Source of the DNA: Alloacidobacterium dinghuense
Lineage (GTDB): Bacteria; Acidobacteriota; Terriglobia; Terriglobales; Acidobacteriaceae
Reading direction: 5' to 3'
Assembly: GCF_014274465.1 (NCBI RefSeq)
Contig: NZ_CP060394.1
Location: forward strand, 3,224,001-3,288,000
DNA length: 64,000 nucleotides
The notes beneath the pieces were generated by a model, which did no database searches, was not told the DNA's origin, and was given only the letters and a program-made list of their open reading frames with translations. This document shows, piece by piece, positions 24,395 through 33,680 of this stretch. The translations under genes and the position numbers were made by a program. Numbering within the stretch: the stretch's first letter is position 1; each line of letters begins with the position of its first letter.

Positions 24395-25815
24395 GACACG
24401 GCATCGTTCTTACCTTTGTATTTGCAAGCGCGCTCTATCTTCAGGGACAGGCCAATCCGTCACCTCAGCCGGCCGCACCTTCTATCCTGCAGGATTACGA
24501 TCAGGCCATCGACGCCGTAGCAGAGAAGGCCATGCAGTCTGTCGTAGAAATAGAAGTTACCGGCTACGGCGTGCCCGAGCACAACGACGACAACAGCACT
24601 CCACAGATGCTGCAACGCCAGCGCTCGTTGGGCTCGGGCGTCATCGTTGACCCTGACGGCTACATCGTCACCAACAACCACGTTGTCAACGGAGCAGTGC
24701 GCATCCGTGTCATCATCTCACCCGCAACGGTTGAGATGGCGCCCTATCACACGTCGCTTGCGCGCAAGCAGCGCGTCTACGAAGCCAAACTCATTGGCAC
24801 GAACCACTACGCCGACCTGGCCGTAATCAAAATCGAAGAAAAGAATCTCCCCGCAATGCCGCTACCCAATGAGCAGTTTCACGTTCGGCTAGGACAATCC
24901 GTTCTCGCCATCGGCGCACCGCAGGGACTCGATCACACCGTCACCAAAGGCATCGTCAGCGCAATAGGACGGCAACCCGAACTTGATCGCCCCATGGTCT
25001 ACGTGCAAACCGACGCCCCCATCAACCCTGGCAACAGCGGAGGCCCGCTTGTCGACCGCAATGGCAACCTCATCGGGATTAATACCTTCATCCTCAGTTC
25101 TGGAGGAGGCAGCGAAGGCCTGGGCTTCGCCATTCCCGAACCGGTCGTGCGCTTCGCCTATAACGAAATCAAAGCGCACGGCGGTGTTCATCCCATCACC
25201 ATCGGAGCGCACGCGCAAACTATCACGCCCGACCTCGCCTCCGGACTGAAACTCCCGCAGGATTGGGGCGTGATCATCTCTGACACAGACCCGGGCAGTC
25301 CCGCAGAAACTGCAGGTTTGCATCGTGGCGACGTCATCACCGCCATCGATGGCATACCCATCGATTCCCTGCCCAAATATACGGCTTACATGTACCTCCA
25401 TCCACGCGGTTTTCCCATGCAAATGAAGATCCTGCGCAGCGGCCAGCCAGTCACAGTTACCGTGATGCCTATCGACGCGCCGCCAACTGTCGACAGTCTC
25501 TCCGATCTCATCAATCCCAGCACCGATCTCATTGCATCGCTTGGCGTCTTCTGCATCGATCTCAAAGGACCGCTGAGCGATTCCATGCAAACCCGCTCCA
25601 AGACCGGAATTCTCGTCGCCGGTCTGCTCAGCGGCGAGCCGGCTACACTAGCGGACCTTGAACAGGGCGACCTCATTCTCACCATGAACGGAAAGCCCGT
25701 CAGCGACACAGCGCACCTGCGCCAGGACCTGGTCAACTTCAAACCAGGCAACGCCGTGGTTTTCGAAGTCGAACGTCAGGGCGTCATCCAATACGTCGCT
25801 TTCGAGATCGAGTGA
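24391..25815 (+). CDS. HtrA/DegP-type serine protease with two PDZ domains
   Basis: This is a 474-residue trypsin-like protease of the HtrA family. A signal peptide is at the N-terminus (about residues 1-21). The catalytic triad is visible: H97 (TNNHVV), D142 (YADLAVIKI) and S216 (GNSGGP). Two PDZ domains follow, at about 270-360 (GSPAETAGLHRGDVITAIDG) and 390-474 (LADLEQGDLILTMNG). The protein should act in the periplasm on misfolded or exported substrates. The start overlaps the RND remnant by 4 bases; this is a leftover of the pump gene rather than an operon. No regulatory site was recognised. Confidence 0.9.
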   Translation: MRHGIVLTFVFASALYLQGQANPSPQPAAPSILQDYDQAIDAVAEKAMQSVVEIEVTGYGVPEHNDDNSTPQMLQRQRSLGSGVIVDPDGYIVTNNHVVNGAVRIRVIISPATVEMAPYHTSLARKQRVYEAKLIGTNHYADLAVIKIEEKNLPAMPLPNEQFHVRLGQSVLAIGAPQGLDHTVTKGIVSAIGRQPELDRPMVYVQTDAPINPGNSGGPLVDRNGNLIGINTFILSSGGGSEGLGFAIPEPVVRFAYNEIKAHGGVHPITIGAHAQTITPDLASGLKLPQDWGVIISDTDPGSPAETAGLHRGDVITAIDGIPIDSLPKYTAYMYLHPRGFPMQMKILRSGQPVTVTVMPIDAPPTVDSLSDLINPSTDLIASLGVFCIDLKGPLSDSMQTRSKTGILVAGLLSGEPATLADLEQGDLILTMNGKPVSDTAHLRQDLVNFKPGNAVVFEVERQGVIQYVAFEIE

Positions 25816-25840
25816 AAGAAGACGTCCATTCGTCCTCGCA

Positions 25841-25868
25841 TTGACAAATCTTCTTTTGAATCCATAAT
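25841..25868 (+). promoter_or_regulatory. Candidate sigma-70 promoter
   Basis: TTGACA at 25841-25846 is followed after 16 bases by CATAAT at 25863-25868. It lies 30 bases before the ATG of the DUF5695-like gene in an otherwise empty gap, so a short leader is expected. Confidence 0.5.
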
Positions 25869-25897
25869 TGGATACTATATTTATAGCGAGGTGGCCG

Positions 25898-28648
25898 ATG
25901 GCCGCGAACCGTCGTGAGTTCTTGCTGGGAGCTGCCACTTTTGCGGCCAGCACTTCTTTTCCGTCATTCGGTCTGACTGCGGACAACACCGAGGTGGAAG
26001 CTTCAGCACAGGCTGTCAATGCAGCTTCTCTGTTCCTTCTTGAGTTCGACGGATGTGCGCTGACGAGTCTCCGCTTTGCTGCCGATGCATTTCCAACGAA
26101 CTACATCGCAACGGGGCAGAAGCTGGGTCACATCCAGATCGCATGGCGACGTCCCAACGGCCCATGGCAGAAATTCCACTCAGCAGACGCCACTTCACCC
26201 AAAGACTCTGCCGGTACGTACCATGTGCTGGACGATCGCGGCGAGGTACTCGACGTGGCCGTTCGCCTGGAGCCTCAGAACAGCATCCTCCGCTGGACAA
26301 TCGCCCTGTCCAACCATTCCTCCGACCCTATCGAGATTGGCGACATCGCGCTTCCGTTGCCGATGCACTCCAGCTTCAGCGACAAAGAACCTCCAACCGC
26401 TTCAGTCTTGAAGCACAGCTTCATTTCCGGGCACGGCTCGTTCTTGTTCTGGATGCGCTCGAACAGTGTCGGCCCGTATCTGGTGATGACGCCGGAACCT
26501 GATACATCCTTGGAATATTGGGACCACATTCCGCCTGCTACAAAAGGTCAGCGCCCGGCATTTCGCGCCTATATACACTCCGTGGCCATAGGCGAATCGG
26601 TACAGGCAGCGGGAGGCCGCTGGCGCCAGCCACGTACAAGCGTCACGCTGGCGTCCGCTGGCAAAGCCGGTGCTGATCGAACGTACGCTTTCCAATTAGC
26701 CTGGGCGCCGGACTACGCAGGCGTACGACAGCGTCTGGTGGAAGCGGGAGGAATCGATATCGAGATTGCACCTGGCATGACGGTGCCGGCAAATCTGTTC
26801 ACCTGCATCGCTGTCCGGTCGCATGATCCCCTCAAGAGCATCGTTGCCGAGCATCCGGAACAGACGACAATTGATTCCCTCGGCGAGAAGGACGGGCGCA
26901 CGCTCTACCGCGTAAAATTCAACCGCCTCGGCGAGAACATGCTGACTGTGAACCATGGCGCGGGAGGCGCCACGCGGCTGGAGTTTTTTTCCGCCGAGCC
27001 TCTGGAGACGCTCATCCACAAGCGCGCTGCGTTTATTGCCAGGCATCAGGTCCGCGATGCAAGCAAGTGGTACAACGGTCTGCTCGCGGAGTGGAACATG
27101 GACTCTCAGGTTCAACTGGGACCAGACAACTACGACCGCATCAAAGGCTGGCGCATCTATGAGGTCACCTGCGACGATCCAGGGTTGAGCAAGCCCGCCC
27201 ATCTTGCCAGCAAGAATGCCGAATTTCCCAACCAGGCCGAGATCGAAGCGCTGGACTACTACATTGAACACTTCGTCTGGGGCGGCTTGCAGCGCACCAC
27301 CGAAGAGACGGATAGCTACGGCATTTATGGCATCCCAGACTGGAAGCAGAACCGCGACAGCAGCGATCCCGGCAACAAGGGCAAGCGCCATATCTGGCGA
27401 CCATACGACTATCCGCACATCGTGGTGATGTACCTCAGCATGTACCGCATCGCCCGCGATTATCCGGGAATGAAAATGAAGTTGGACCGCGCCACTTACC
27501 TGGAACGGGCATACGGTACGGCGAACGGCATGTTTACCATTCCCATGCGCGTCACCGGCTGGTCCGCATACGAGACGGGCTTCTATAACGAAGTCGTCAT
27601 ACCGCAACTCATCGAAGAACTCGATCTGGTCGGCAAGCACGACGAGGCTGCGCAGTTGCGCACGCATTGGGAGAAGAAGGTGGCATTCTTCGTCAGCGGC
27701 GGCCCGAACCTGTTCGGATCGGAGTACGCATTTGACTCCACCGGCTTCGAGTCAACGCAGGCCATTGCGCGTTACGCGCTCGATCACCCAACCACACCAG
27801 GCATCACTCCACAGGCGGCCGAGAATTTCGCCGTCACTCAGATTCGCGCCAATCTCTTTTGCCGCGGAGTCATCGAGAAGGCGTATTACTACTACGGCAG
27901 CGACTATCGCGGCGGCGCTGGCGACTCCTTCACGCTGAGCTACATGTCACCGATGGGTGGCTGGGGCGTCCTGAATCACGCGCTGCACGATCGCCGCGAG
28001 CCCGACGCCACCATTCGCCTGGGGTATGCTTCCTTTCTCAGTTCGTGGTCTCTGATGAACACAGGCACGAACGAGAGCGATTTCGGCTACTGGTTCCCGG
28101 GCAAAGCAAACGATGGCGGCACAGGCGGCGGCTTCGAGCCGGCAGCATACGGCATGACCTGGCTCGGACAGCCTCACCACCGCGGTTCCTGGTACTACTC
28201 CTGCGAAACAGATCTGGGCTACTGTGGCGCGCTCCGCACCGCTGCGACCATCGTTGCGGACGACCCCGTCTTCGGACGTTTCTGCTTCGGCGGTGAGATG
28301 TACGCCGAGAAGACGTCGCTACACATCATCCCGCGCGACGGCGTCCGACGGCGTCTACATCTGCGCACAGCCGGACAGCAGATCGATCTCGAATTGACTG
28401 GTGCGCGCTTCGTCAAAGAAGAGCCCATCCAATGGTCGACCGATCAACAGGAATTCCGTTTCGCATTGGAGACGGAGACAACAACCAATGGTGAGGCACT
28501 GCTTTTAATCACGGGCTTGCCGGAGCAGAGCTACAAAGTCATTTGTGGCCAGGAAACGAACACATTCCATCCCGACGACAAGAAGCCTCTGCGAATCCGC
28601 ATTCCCGCCGGAAGTTCAAAAGCGAAAGTAGAGATCGTTCGAAGCTAA
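25898..28648 (+). CDS. Large Tat-exported DUF5695-like protein
   Basis: This is a 916-residue exported protein. The N-terminus AANRREFLLGAATFAAS is a Tat signal. The body has a beta-rich first part (about 40-380) and a helical second part (about 400-800) with many Trp and Tyr residues, as in (alpha/alpha)6-barrel glycan-active proteins; NRDSSDPGNKGKRHIWRPYD lies near 485-504. I recognise the pattern of DUF5695, thought to be glycosidase-like, but no catalytic residue can be named. The ATG at 25898 has GAGGTGG upstream. A peptidase gene follows after 27 bases, so the two may be co-transcribed. Confidence 0.65.
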   Translation: MAANRREFLLGAATFAASTSFPSFGLTADNTEVEASAQAVNAASLFLLEFDGCALTSLRFAADAFPTNYIATGQKLGHIQIAWRRPNGPWQKFHSADATSPKDSAGTYHVLDDRGEVLDVAVRLEPQNSILRWTIALSNHSSDPIEIGDIALPLPMHSSFSDKEPPTASVLKHSFISGHGSFLFWMRSNSVGPYLVMTPEPDTSLEYWDHIPPATKGQRPAFRAYIHSVAIGESVQAAGGRWRQPRTSVTLASAGKAGADRTYAFQLAWAPDYAGVRQRLVEAGGIDIEIAPGMTVPANLFTCIAVRSHDPLKSIVAEHPEQTTIDSLGEKDGRTLYRVKFNRLGENMLTVNHGAGGATRLEFFSAEPLETLIHKRAAFIARHQVRDASKWYNGLLAEWNMDSQVQLGPDNYDRIKGWRIYEVTCDDPGLSKPAHLASKNAEFPNQAEIEALDYYIEHFVWGGLQRTTEETDSYGIYGIPDWKQNRDSSDPGNKGKRHIWRPYDYPHIVVMYLSMYRIARDYPGMKMKLDRATYLERAYGTANGMFTIPMRVTGWSAYETGFYNEVVIPQLIEELDLVGKHDEAAQLRTHWEKKVAFFVSGGPNLFGSEYAFDSTGFESTQAIARYALDHPTTPGITPQAAENFAVTQIRANLFCRGVIEKAYYYYGSDYRGGAGDSFTLSYMSPMGGWGVLNHALHDRREPDATIRLGYASFLSSWSLMNTGTNESDFGYWFPGKANDGGTGGGFEPAAYGMTWLGQPHHRGSWYYSCETDLGYCGALRTAATIVADDPVFGRFCFGGEMYAEKTSLHIIPRDGVRRRLHLRTAGQQIDLELTGARFVKEEPIQWSTDQQEFRFALETETTTNGEALLLITGLPEQSYKVICGQETNTFHPDDKKPLRIRIPAGSSKAKVEIVRS

Positions 28649-28675
28649 CCGCACGCCTTATCAAGGAAATTGAGA

Positions 28676-30364
28676 ATGACGAGTTCGCTCCGCAATACCG
28701 CCAAACTTCTTCAATGCGCTCTCCTGCTGGCCGTCCCAACTTGCCTTCCCGTGGCGCATGCGCAGGCTCCGGCCGGCGCCCCTCATGAAGTAAGTGAAGC
28801 CGACCGCCTGCGTGGAGCCTACGGTCCTTACCGGGCCAACAACGACCTGCTCTACTACCACCTCGACGTGCGCGTCGATCCGGCACAAAAGATGTTAAGC
28901 GGCAAAAATGTCATTCGTTTTGCCATGCTCAAGCCGGATACGCGTATCCAGCTCGATCTGGTGCCAACCTTCAACATCGACAAAATTGTCCTCGATGAAG
29001 CGGGCGGCACAACGCGTGCGCTCAAGTACGAACGGGCGGCTGGCAGAACTGTTTATGTCGACTTTCCCGAGACCCTGAAAAAGGGCACCACGTACACCAT
29101 TGAGTTCTACTATTCCGGCCATCCCGTCGAGATGGGACGGTTCGGAGGCTTCGTTTTCCGCCCCGACCCAATGGGGCGGCCGCTGGTAAACACCGCATGC
29201 GAGGAAGAGGGCGCCAGCGTGTGGTGGCCGAATAAGGACCAGTGGCAGGACGAAGTTGAGAATATGGACATCAGTGTCGAGGCTCCCAGCGACCTCGTTG
29301 AAGTCTCCAACGGACGCCTTCAGCGTAAGACCGATCTTGGAGATGGCTTCACGCGCTGGGACTGGGCGGTCAGCTATCCGATTAACAACTACGACGTTTC
29401 GCTGAACATCGGTAAATATGAGCACTTCAGCGATGTCTACAGCGATCAGTATGGCCCGCTGACTCTTGACTATTACGTCTTTCCGGAAGACCTGGACAAA
29501 GCAAAGCGGCAGTTCCTTCAGGCAAAGAACATGCTCAAGGCTTTCGAGCATGCATTTGGCGAATACCCCTTCTACAGAGATGGCTACAAGCTCATCGAAG
29601 CACTCTATTCAGGCGTTGAGAACCAGACGGCAATCACCTACGGAAATCACTTCGAGAACGGCTACCTTGGACGGCCTAAAACCGGCATCGGCACGTGGTT
29701 CGACTTCATCATCGTGCACGAAAGCGCGCACGAGTGGTTCGGTAACAGCATCACCGCACGTGACCGGTCCGACATGTGGATCCATGAGGGCTGGGCGAAT
29801 TACTGCGAGTCCGTATTTGTCGAATATATGTGGGGTAAGGGAGACGCCATCACCTACATCAACACAGGCAAGGAAAATGTGAAGAATGCCGAGCCCGTGA
29901 TTTGCGAAGAAGGCACAGTCTGCACGCCGCCAGTCGACCAGTACAAGAAAGGCGGTCTATTCCTTAACACCGTGCGCAGCGTTATCGATGATGATCATGA
30001 ATGGTTTGCCCTGCTACATGACTATTACCAGCACTTCAAATATCAGACCATCATGACCACAGACATCGCGGCCTACTTCAGCAAACATAGCGGCCGCAAT
30101 CTAACCCCCATCTTCAACGAGTATCTCCGTCATGCTGCCATTCCCACGCTCGAGCTGCGCTTTGATTCGCAGGCTCACACCGTCGCATACCGCTGGCAAG
30201 CTGACGAACCGGCATTTGCGATGCCAGTAAAGGTGGGCGATAAGAACCACTGGCAGATCATCACACCAGTCACCACCCGATGGCAGGCCATGAACACTCC
30301 TCTTGACAGTGAGCACTTCGATGTGGCAACAGACCAATACTACGTGAATATCAGAAAGCTCTGA
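28676..30364 (+). CDS. Secreted M1-family metallopeptidase
   Basis: This is a 562-residue aminopeptidase N-like protein with a signal peptide (cut after VAHAQ, about residue 30). The zinc site is HESAH at 348-352 with E371 in HEGWAN. The exopeptidase motif GxMEN is present as GVEN at 313-316, with Val instead of Met. It is shorter than full aminopeptidases because the C-terminal helical domain is lacking. AAGGAA lies 9 bases before the ATG at 28676; a TTG at 28670 is possible. It acts outside the cytoplasm on peptides; the exact specificity is unknown. Confidence 0.88.
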   Translation: MTSSLRNTAKLLQCALLLAVPTCLPVAHAQAPAGAPHEVSEADRLRGAYGPYRANNDLLYYHLDVRVDPAQKMLSGKNVIRFAMLKPDTRIQLDLVPTFNIDKIVLDEAGGTTRALKYERAAGRTVYVDFPETLKKGTTYTIEFYYSGHPVEMGRFGGFVFRPDPMGRPLVNTACEEEGASVWWPNKDQWQDEVENMDISVEAPSDLVEVSNGRLQRKTDLGDGFTRWDWAVSYPINNYDVSLNIGKYEHFSDVYSDQYGPLTLDYYVFPEDLDKAKRQFLQAKNMLKAFEHAFGEYPFYRDGYKLIEALYSGVENQTAITYGNHFENGYLGRPKTGIGTWFDFIIVHESAHEWFGNSITARDRSDMWIHEGWANYCESVFVEYMWGKGDAITYINTGKENVKNAEPVICEEGTVCTPPVDQYKKGGLFLNTVRSVIDDDHEWFALLHDYYQHFKYQTIMTTDIAAYFSKHSGRNLTPIFNEYLRHAAIPTLELRFDSQAHTVAYRWQADEPAFAMPVKVGDKNHWQIITPVTTRWQAMNTPLDSEHFDVATDQYYVNIRKL

Positions 30365-30369
30365 CCCCT

Positions 30370-30750
30370 CATGTCCGGTATAGATCGTCGAGGTTTGCCC
30401 TGTCGTCATCCCGCCCCCGCCGCCATACCATCCACCCCGATACCAGCCGGGTCCGTAGCCCCACCCGTCTATGTCATGCGACGTAAATTGCTTCTCCCGT
30501 ACCGATGGCCGTTTGATAGCCGATAAACAGATCGGAGGATTATCTCCTTCGACTTTGGTCAGGCCTTTTGTGGCTAACTGGGCATCGACTGAAGCCTTGA
30601 TTTGCTTGTCCGTGATGTCATCTACCGGCGTTGCGCACCTGATGGCAACCCACTTGTGAGTTTTGAACTTTGAGAGATTGGTATCCTTGTCGAAGTTATA
30701 CCGAACAGCCAAGCTGTATGAACTTCGGATGCCCGGGGCGCGGACACAGA
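30370..30750 (-). pseudogene. DUF4136-like lipoprotein remnant
   Basis: On the - strand, VRYNFDKDTNLSKFKTHKWV and DKQIKASVDAQLATKGLTKV match the middle of small DUF4136-type proteins. GWGYGPGWYRGGWYGGGGGM and TTGQTSTIYTG follow. The signal peptide and lipobox are missing upstream, and the C-terminal domain is cut where the M1 gene ends. The frame is open but runs into antisense of the M1 gene. It is best read as a truncated copy. Confidence 0.6.
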
Positions 30751-31029
30751 GCAAACTTCCAATCGAGATCGTCGCTGGAATCCGGCAGCCGTCATCACAC
30801 ATCTGTACGCAACCCCAGACCCACGCTTTTCGATCGGGCTTCGAATCGGGCACCAATGTCGGCGCGGGCTGTAGCTGTCATCCGACCGGCTTCCGACCAT
30901 CTTCGCTCGACTCGCGTTCCTTTGCATCCTGTCTGGCCCTAAACGGCCAGTTGCACGCTTTTGAGGGCCTCAGCGCAGCTGATCGCCTTGTCTGTCAAGC
31001 CCCTCCGCAGAAAAAAACAATGGTGATCC

Positions 31030-31145
31030 CTTTGACTGAGGTTGGAGTTGGACCGTTTGTCCTGCGAAGCAGGACGGCGGTGAAAGAGCGGTGCTTCAGC
31101 CCCGCGTTAGGCCCCAACAAGAAGGGGCTTTTAGCCCCGGCGCAT
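31030..31145. repeat. GC-rich hairpin element, probable dispersed repeat
   Basis: This stretch has a perfect hairpin GTCCTG-CGAAG-CAGGAC (31059-31075) and then CAGCCCCGCGTTAGGCCCC and GGGGCTTTTAGCCCC, which can pair with each other. The base pattern differs from the AT-rich flanks. It looks like the short palindromic elements spread in acidobacterial genomes, but no second copy lies in this window. Confidence 0.4.
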
Positions 31146-31281
31146 CTTACATCCTTTTCCTTTGTCAAGGGGATAATCTGCAAAAAAACTTCTAACTTGC
31201 ACATTCCAAACCGAAAAAACCCGAGCTGGATTGGCGTAGTATTTCCGCCAAATTTGCTAAACTGGAAATAGGAAGAAAAAT

Positions 31282-31307
31282 CCCGCCAAATGGCGGGCTT
31301 TTATTTT
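31282..31307. terminator. Bidirectional rho-independent terminator
   Basis: CCCGCC-AAAT-GGCGGG (31282-31297) is followed by CTTTTATTTT on the + strand. On the - strand the stem is followed by ATTTTTC. It would end the - strand cytochrome transcript that stops at 31492, and may end + strand reading from the M1 gene. Confidence 0.7.
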
Positions 31308-31340
31308 CATTGCAGAATCTAAGGAAACCGGACCCCCTGC

Positions 31341-31428
31341 TAAGTGATTGAAAACACTAGAAACAGGTTAACCCGATTAGAATCATAGGCATAGCAGGAG
31401 ATTATCCCCCCGTAAGTGATTGAAAACA
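31341..31428 (+). repeat. Two direct copies of TAAGTGATTGAAAACA
   Basis: The 16-mer TAAGTGATTGAAAACA occurs at 31341-31356 and 31413-31428, each preceded by a run of C (CCCCC). The copies are 72 bases apart. A G-rich run GGGAGGGGGAGGGGGA follows at about 31448-31464. Two copies do not make a CRISPR array and no cas gene is near. Confidence 0.55.
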
Positions 31429-31491
31429 AATAAGGCCCACCGCGATGCGGGAGGGGGAGGGGGATACCTGGCTGGCAGCCGCCTTTTGCCG

Positions 31492-33678
31492 CTAAAAGGT
31501 CTTCATGAATTCGATCAAAGCGCGCTTATCTGCATCGGAAAGGTTCGTTCCAAAGTAGTGTCCGCGATCTTCGATGAAGTCCGGACACTTGCTGATTTTC
31601 AGCAGGTCCGGAACCAGCTTCAGCAGCGCCTTTTGGGCCTCCTCAGCATTCAGCTTTTCAACCTTGATCCGTAACAACTCACCCTGAACACGAGCAAGGA
31701 GATTGAGCCGATCGATTTCTCCATGTGGATTTGAGAGATCGAGATCGGCATTTGCCAGCAGGTTGATGGGCGTGTTTTCCGGGATCGGCCCGACACGCAG
31801 ATATCCATTGGACACAAACTCGCTGATCTCTTTCGGAAGATACGCCGCAGCAATCTCGATGTAACTTTGCTCCGACGTGCGCAGGATAGAGTTCACGCCG
31901 CGACGCTTCTCCGGCCACAACAGCTTTTCCATGGCATCTTCAAACGCCGCAACGCGTCCAGCCGTCGACGGATCGTCAGTGTAGGTTCCCAGGGCGCTGT
32001 TATGCAGAAGCGGCGCAGTTGCCCATATGCCAAGAAGCGAAGGAACCCGGTAATATCCCGGCCCACCTGCGGGCAGCGAGAAACTGCTGGTCGATTGATC
32101 GAACGGATTCGTGACCTCAATCTCTCCTACGGAAGGCAATGACTTGTATGTTCTCGACGAGAAGTTATCCCAGACGTGTCCTTCAACAGCATTTGTAGCC
32201 AGCCCGCGCGCCGCATTGGTTTGAACAACGGATACAGGAATTCTCTCCTCAGTCGAAAGAAAATTCTCATCCAGAAAATCGGCCTTCAAGACTTCCGCTT
32301 TCATCCACCGCGTATATTCAGACGAAGACCGGTCAATCGATGCAGGTGGCTGTTTGCTGGAGTGACATCGTGCACAATGCTCGGCAAAAACGATCTTTCC
32401 CTGTTCAAGCAATTTCGCATCACGGGTAATGAATTCCCTGCCGCCAGGAGCATCGGCGAGATGCGGACTCTTCATCCGCATCAGAAATCTTGAAAGGCTA
32501 GGAATACGCTCGATCGTTGACTGCCAGTAAATCGAGCCCTTTTGCGCCTTCTCCACTGCAAAAGGATGCTGCGCTGAACCGCCGACAATCACGTTATGAT
32601 CGCGAAGCCATTCCTGGCTGTACTCTCCAATACTGACGTAGACGCGGCTCAAAGCACAAGCCAGTCCGACAGAGTCAGCACCATCCTTCAACACATGCGG
32701 GACTGCAGCTGAGGTTGCGCCATTCGAGAAATACAGTGCGCCGCCGCTTATCTCCTCAGTATGCGCAACCGAAAGGCGATCTTTTATCGCATAAATGGAA
32801 TTTATCTTGCTGGGGTTGTTCAGATTGTCAGTAGCCAGGAACGACGTATCGATCGTTCCCGGCTTCCACGAATGAAGAACCTGGAATGCATAACTATCGG
32901 CGCTGGCAGTTGCCGCAAACACCTTCGCGCCCACCAGGTATTGGTTCCCAATCGTCGACGACAGATTCTGCCACTTCGGCTGCTCAGGATCATCAGGAGG
33001 TTTAAGCGGATTGAACGCTACATGACACAAGGCGCAGGAAATTCCGACGATGTAAGGCCGGACTAATTGAGGGTTCGTATAGTAAGGGGCATCATTATAG
33101 TAGCGCTGCGGATCCCACGCCCGTTGCGCAGCTGCATCGAACTTCCGATTGGGATAAATCCTCAATCCGATCACTCCAGAAGAGCGGCCATAGACGCGCG
33201 CATCTACGCCCTCCTCCTGCGCCCCTTGATCAAGCCAAAGACCATATTGATCAGGCTGTGTAGCAGGTGCGTAACCCGGCTCATTCATCAGTCCCATATC
33301 TGCGAATCGTGTTGCGCGGTGACGGGAATCAAGTGTCTTGAGAAGATCGACGATTCCGAAACCCCGCTGCGCCATGTGATCCCAGAAAACCTGATCACCA
33401 GCCGTCCACAGTAGCCAGGTATTTCGACCTCTGGTCTCGTCATCATTCAACGCAATACCACTGTCCATTTCATCGAAGGCATGCATATTTGCTTGAGGAA
33501 AATCGGCAATCGTCTTCCCCGCAAGCATTGCGTCGTCAGGAATGATTTCGCTACGGTGATGGCGTCGAAGAAGAACGACTGAGATCGCAACGATAGCAGC
33601 GCAGAACAGGACTACCGCAGCAAATTCGAATACGGGAGATCTCGCCTGCCCCTCAGCCCTGTCACCAGGCTCGTTCAT
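31492..33678 (-). CDS. Di-haem cytochrome c (RoxA/MauG-like), membrane-anchored
   Basis: This is a 728-residue protein with an N-terminal membrane anchor (about residues 18-37). Two CxxCH haem c motifs are at 215-219 (CALCH) and 435-439 (CARCH), about 220 residues apart. That spacing and length resemble the RoxA-like rubber oxygenase/di-haem peroxidase superfamily rather than a short electron carrier. The last residues (SDADKRALIEFMKTF) match the usual end of haem c peroxidase domains. It is 40% shorter in its middle loops than the neighbour at 33681-36134 but clearly a paralogue. It probably acts outside the cytoplasm as an oxygenase or peroxidase; the substrate is unknown. Confidence 0.8.
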   Translation of the reverse strand: MNEPGDRAEGQARSPVFEFAAVVLFCAAIVAISVVLLRRHHRSEIIPDDAMLAGKTIADFPQANMHAFDEMDSGIALNDDETRGRNTWLLWTAGDQVFWDHMAQRGFGIVDLLKTLDSRHRATRFADMGLMNEPGYAPATQPDQYGLWLDQGAQEEGVDARVYGRSSGVIGLRIYPNRKFDAAAQRAWDPQRYYNDAPYYTNPQLVRPYIVGISCALCHVAFNPLKPPDDPEQPKWQNLSSTIGNQYLVGAKVFAATASADSYAFQVLHSWKPGTIDTSFLATDNLNNPSKINSIYAIKDRLSVAHTEEISGGALYFSNGATSAAVPHVLKDGADSVGLACALSRVYVSIGEYSQEWLRDHNVIVGGSAQHPFAVEKAQKGSIYWQSTIERIPSLSRFLMRMKSPHLADAPGGREFITRDAKLLEQGKIVFAEHCARCHSSKQPPASIDRSSSEYTRWMKAEVLKADFLDENFLSTEERIPVSVVQTNAARGLATNAVEGHVWDNFSSRTYKSLPSVGEIEVTNPFDQSTSSFSLPAGGPGYYRVPSLLGIWATAPLLHNSALGTYTDDPSTAGRVAAFEDAMEKLLWPEKRRGVNSILRTSEQSYIEIAAAYLPKEISEFVSNGYLRVGPIPENTPINLLANADLDLSNPHGEIDRLNLLARVQGELLRIKVEKLNAEEAQKALLKLVPDLLKISKCPDFIEDRGHYFGTNLSDADKRALIEFMKTF

Positions 33679-33680
33679 GA

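Noticed and set aside
24889-25590. - strand frame of 233 codons opposite the HtrA gene
   Set aside because: Complement of a confident protease gene; no motif seen.
26696-27667. Long - strand frame (323 codons) opposite the DUF5695-like gene
   Set aside because: Shadow frame of a clear gene on the + strand; no family resemblance or start signal.
30101-30369. C-terminal part of the DUF4136-like frame as an intact gene
   Set aside because: It is antisense to the M1 gene and the family pattern ends at about 30370.
31341-31428. Possible CRISPR repeats (TAAGTGATTGAAAACA, reminiscent of repeat ends)
   Set aside because: Only two copies, each 16 bases, with a 56-base gap, and no cas genes or further repeats. 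A simple direct repeat is the safer reading.
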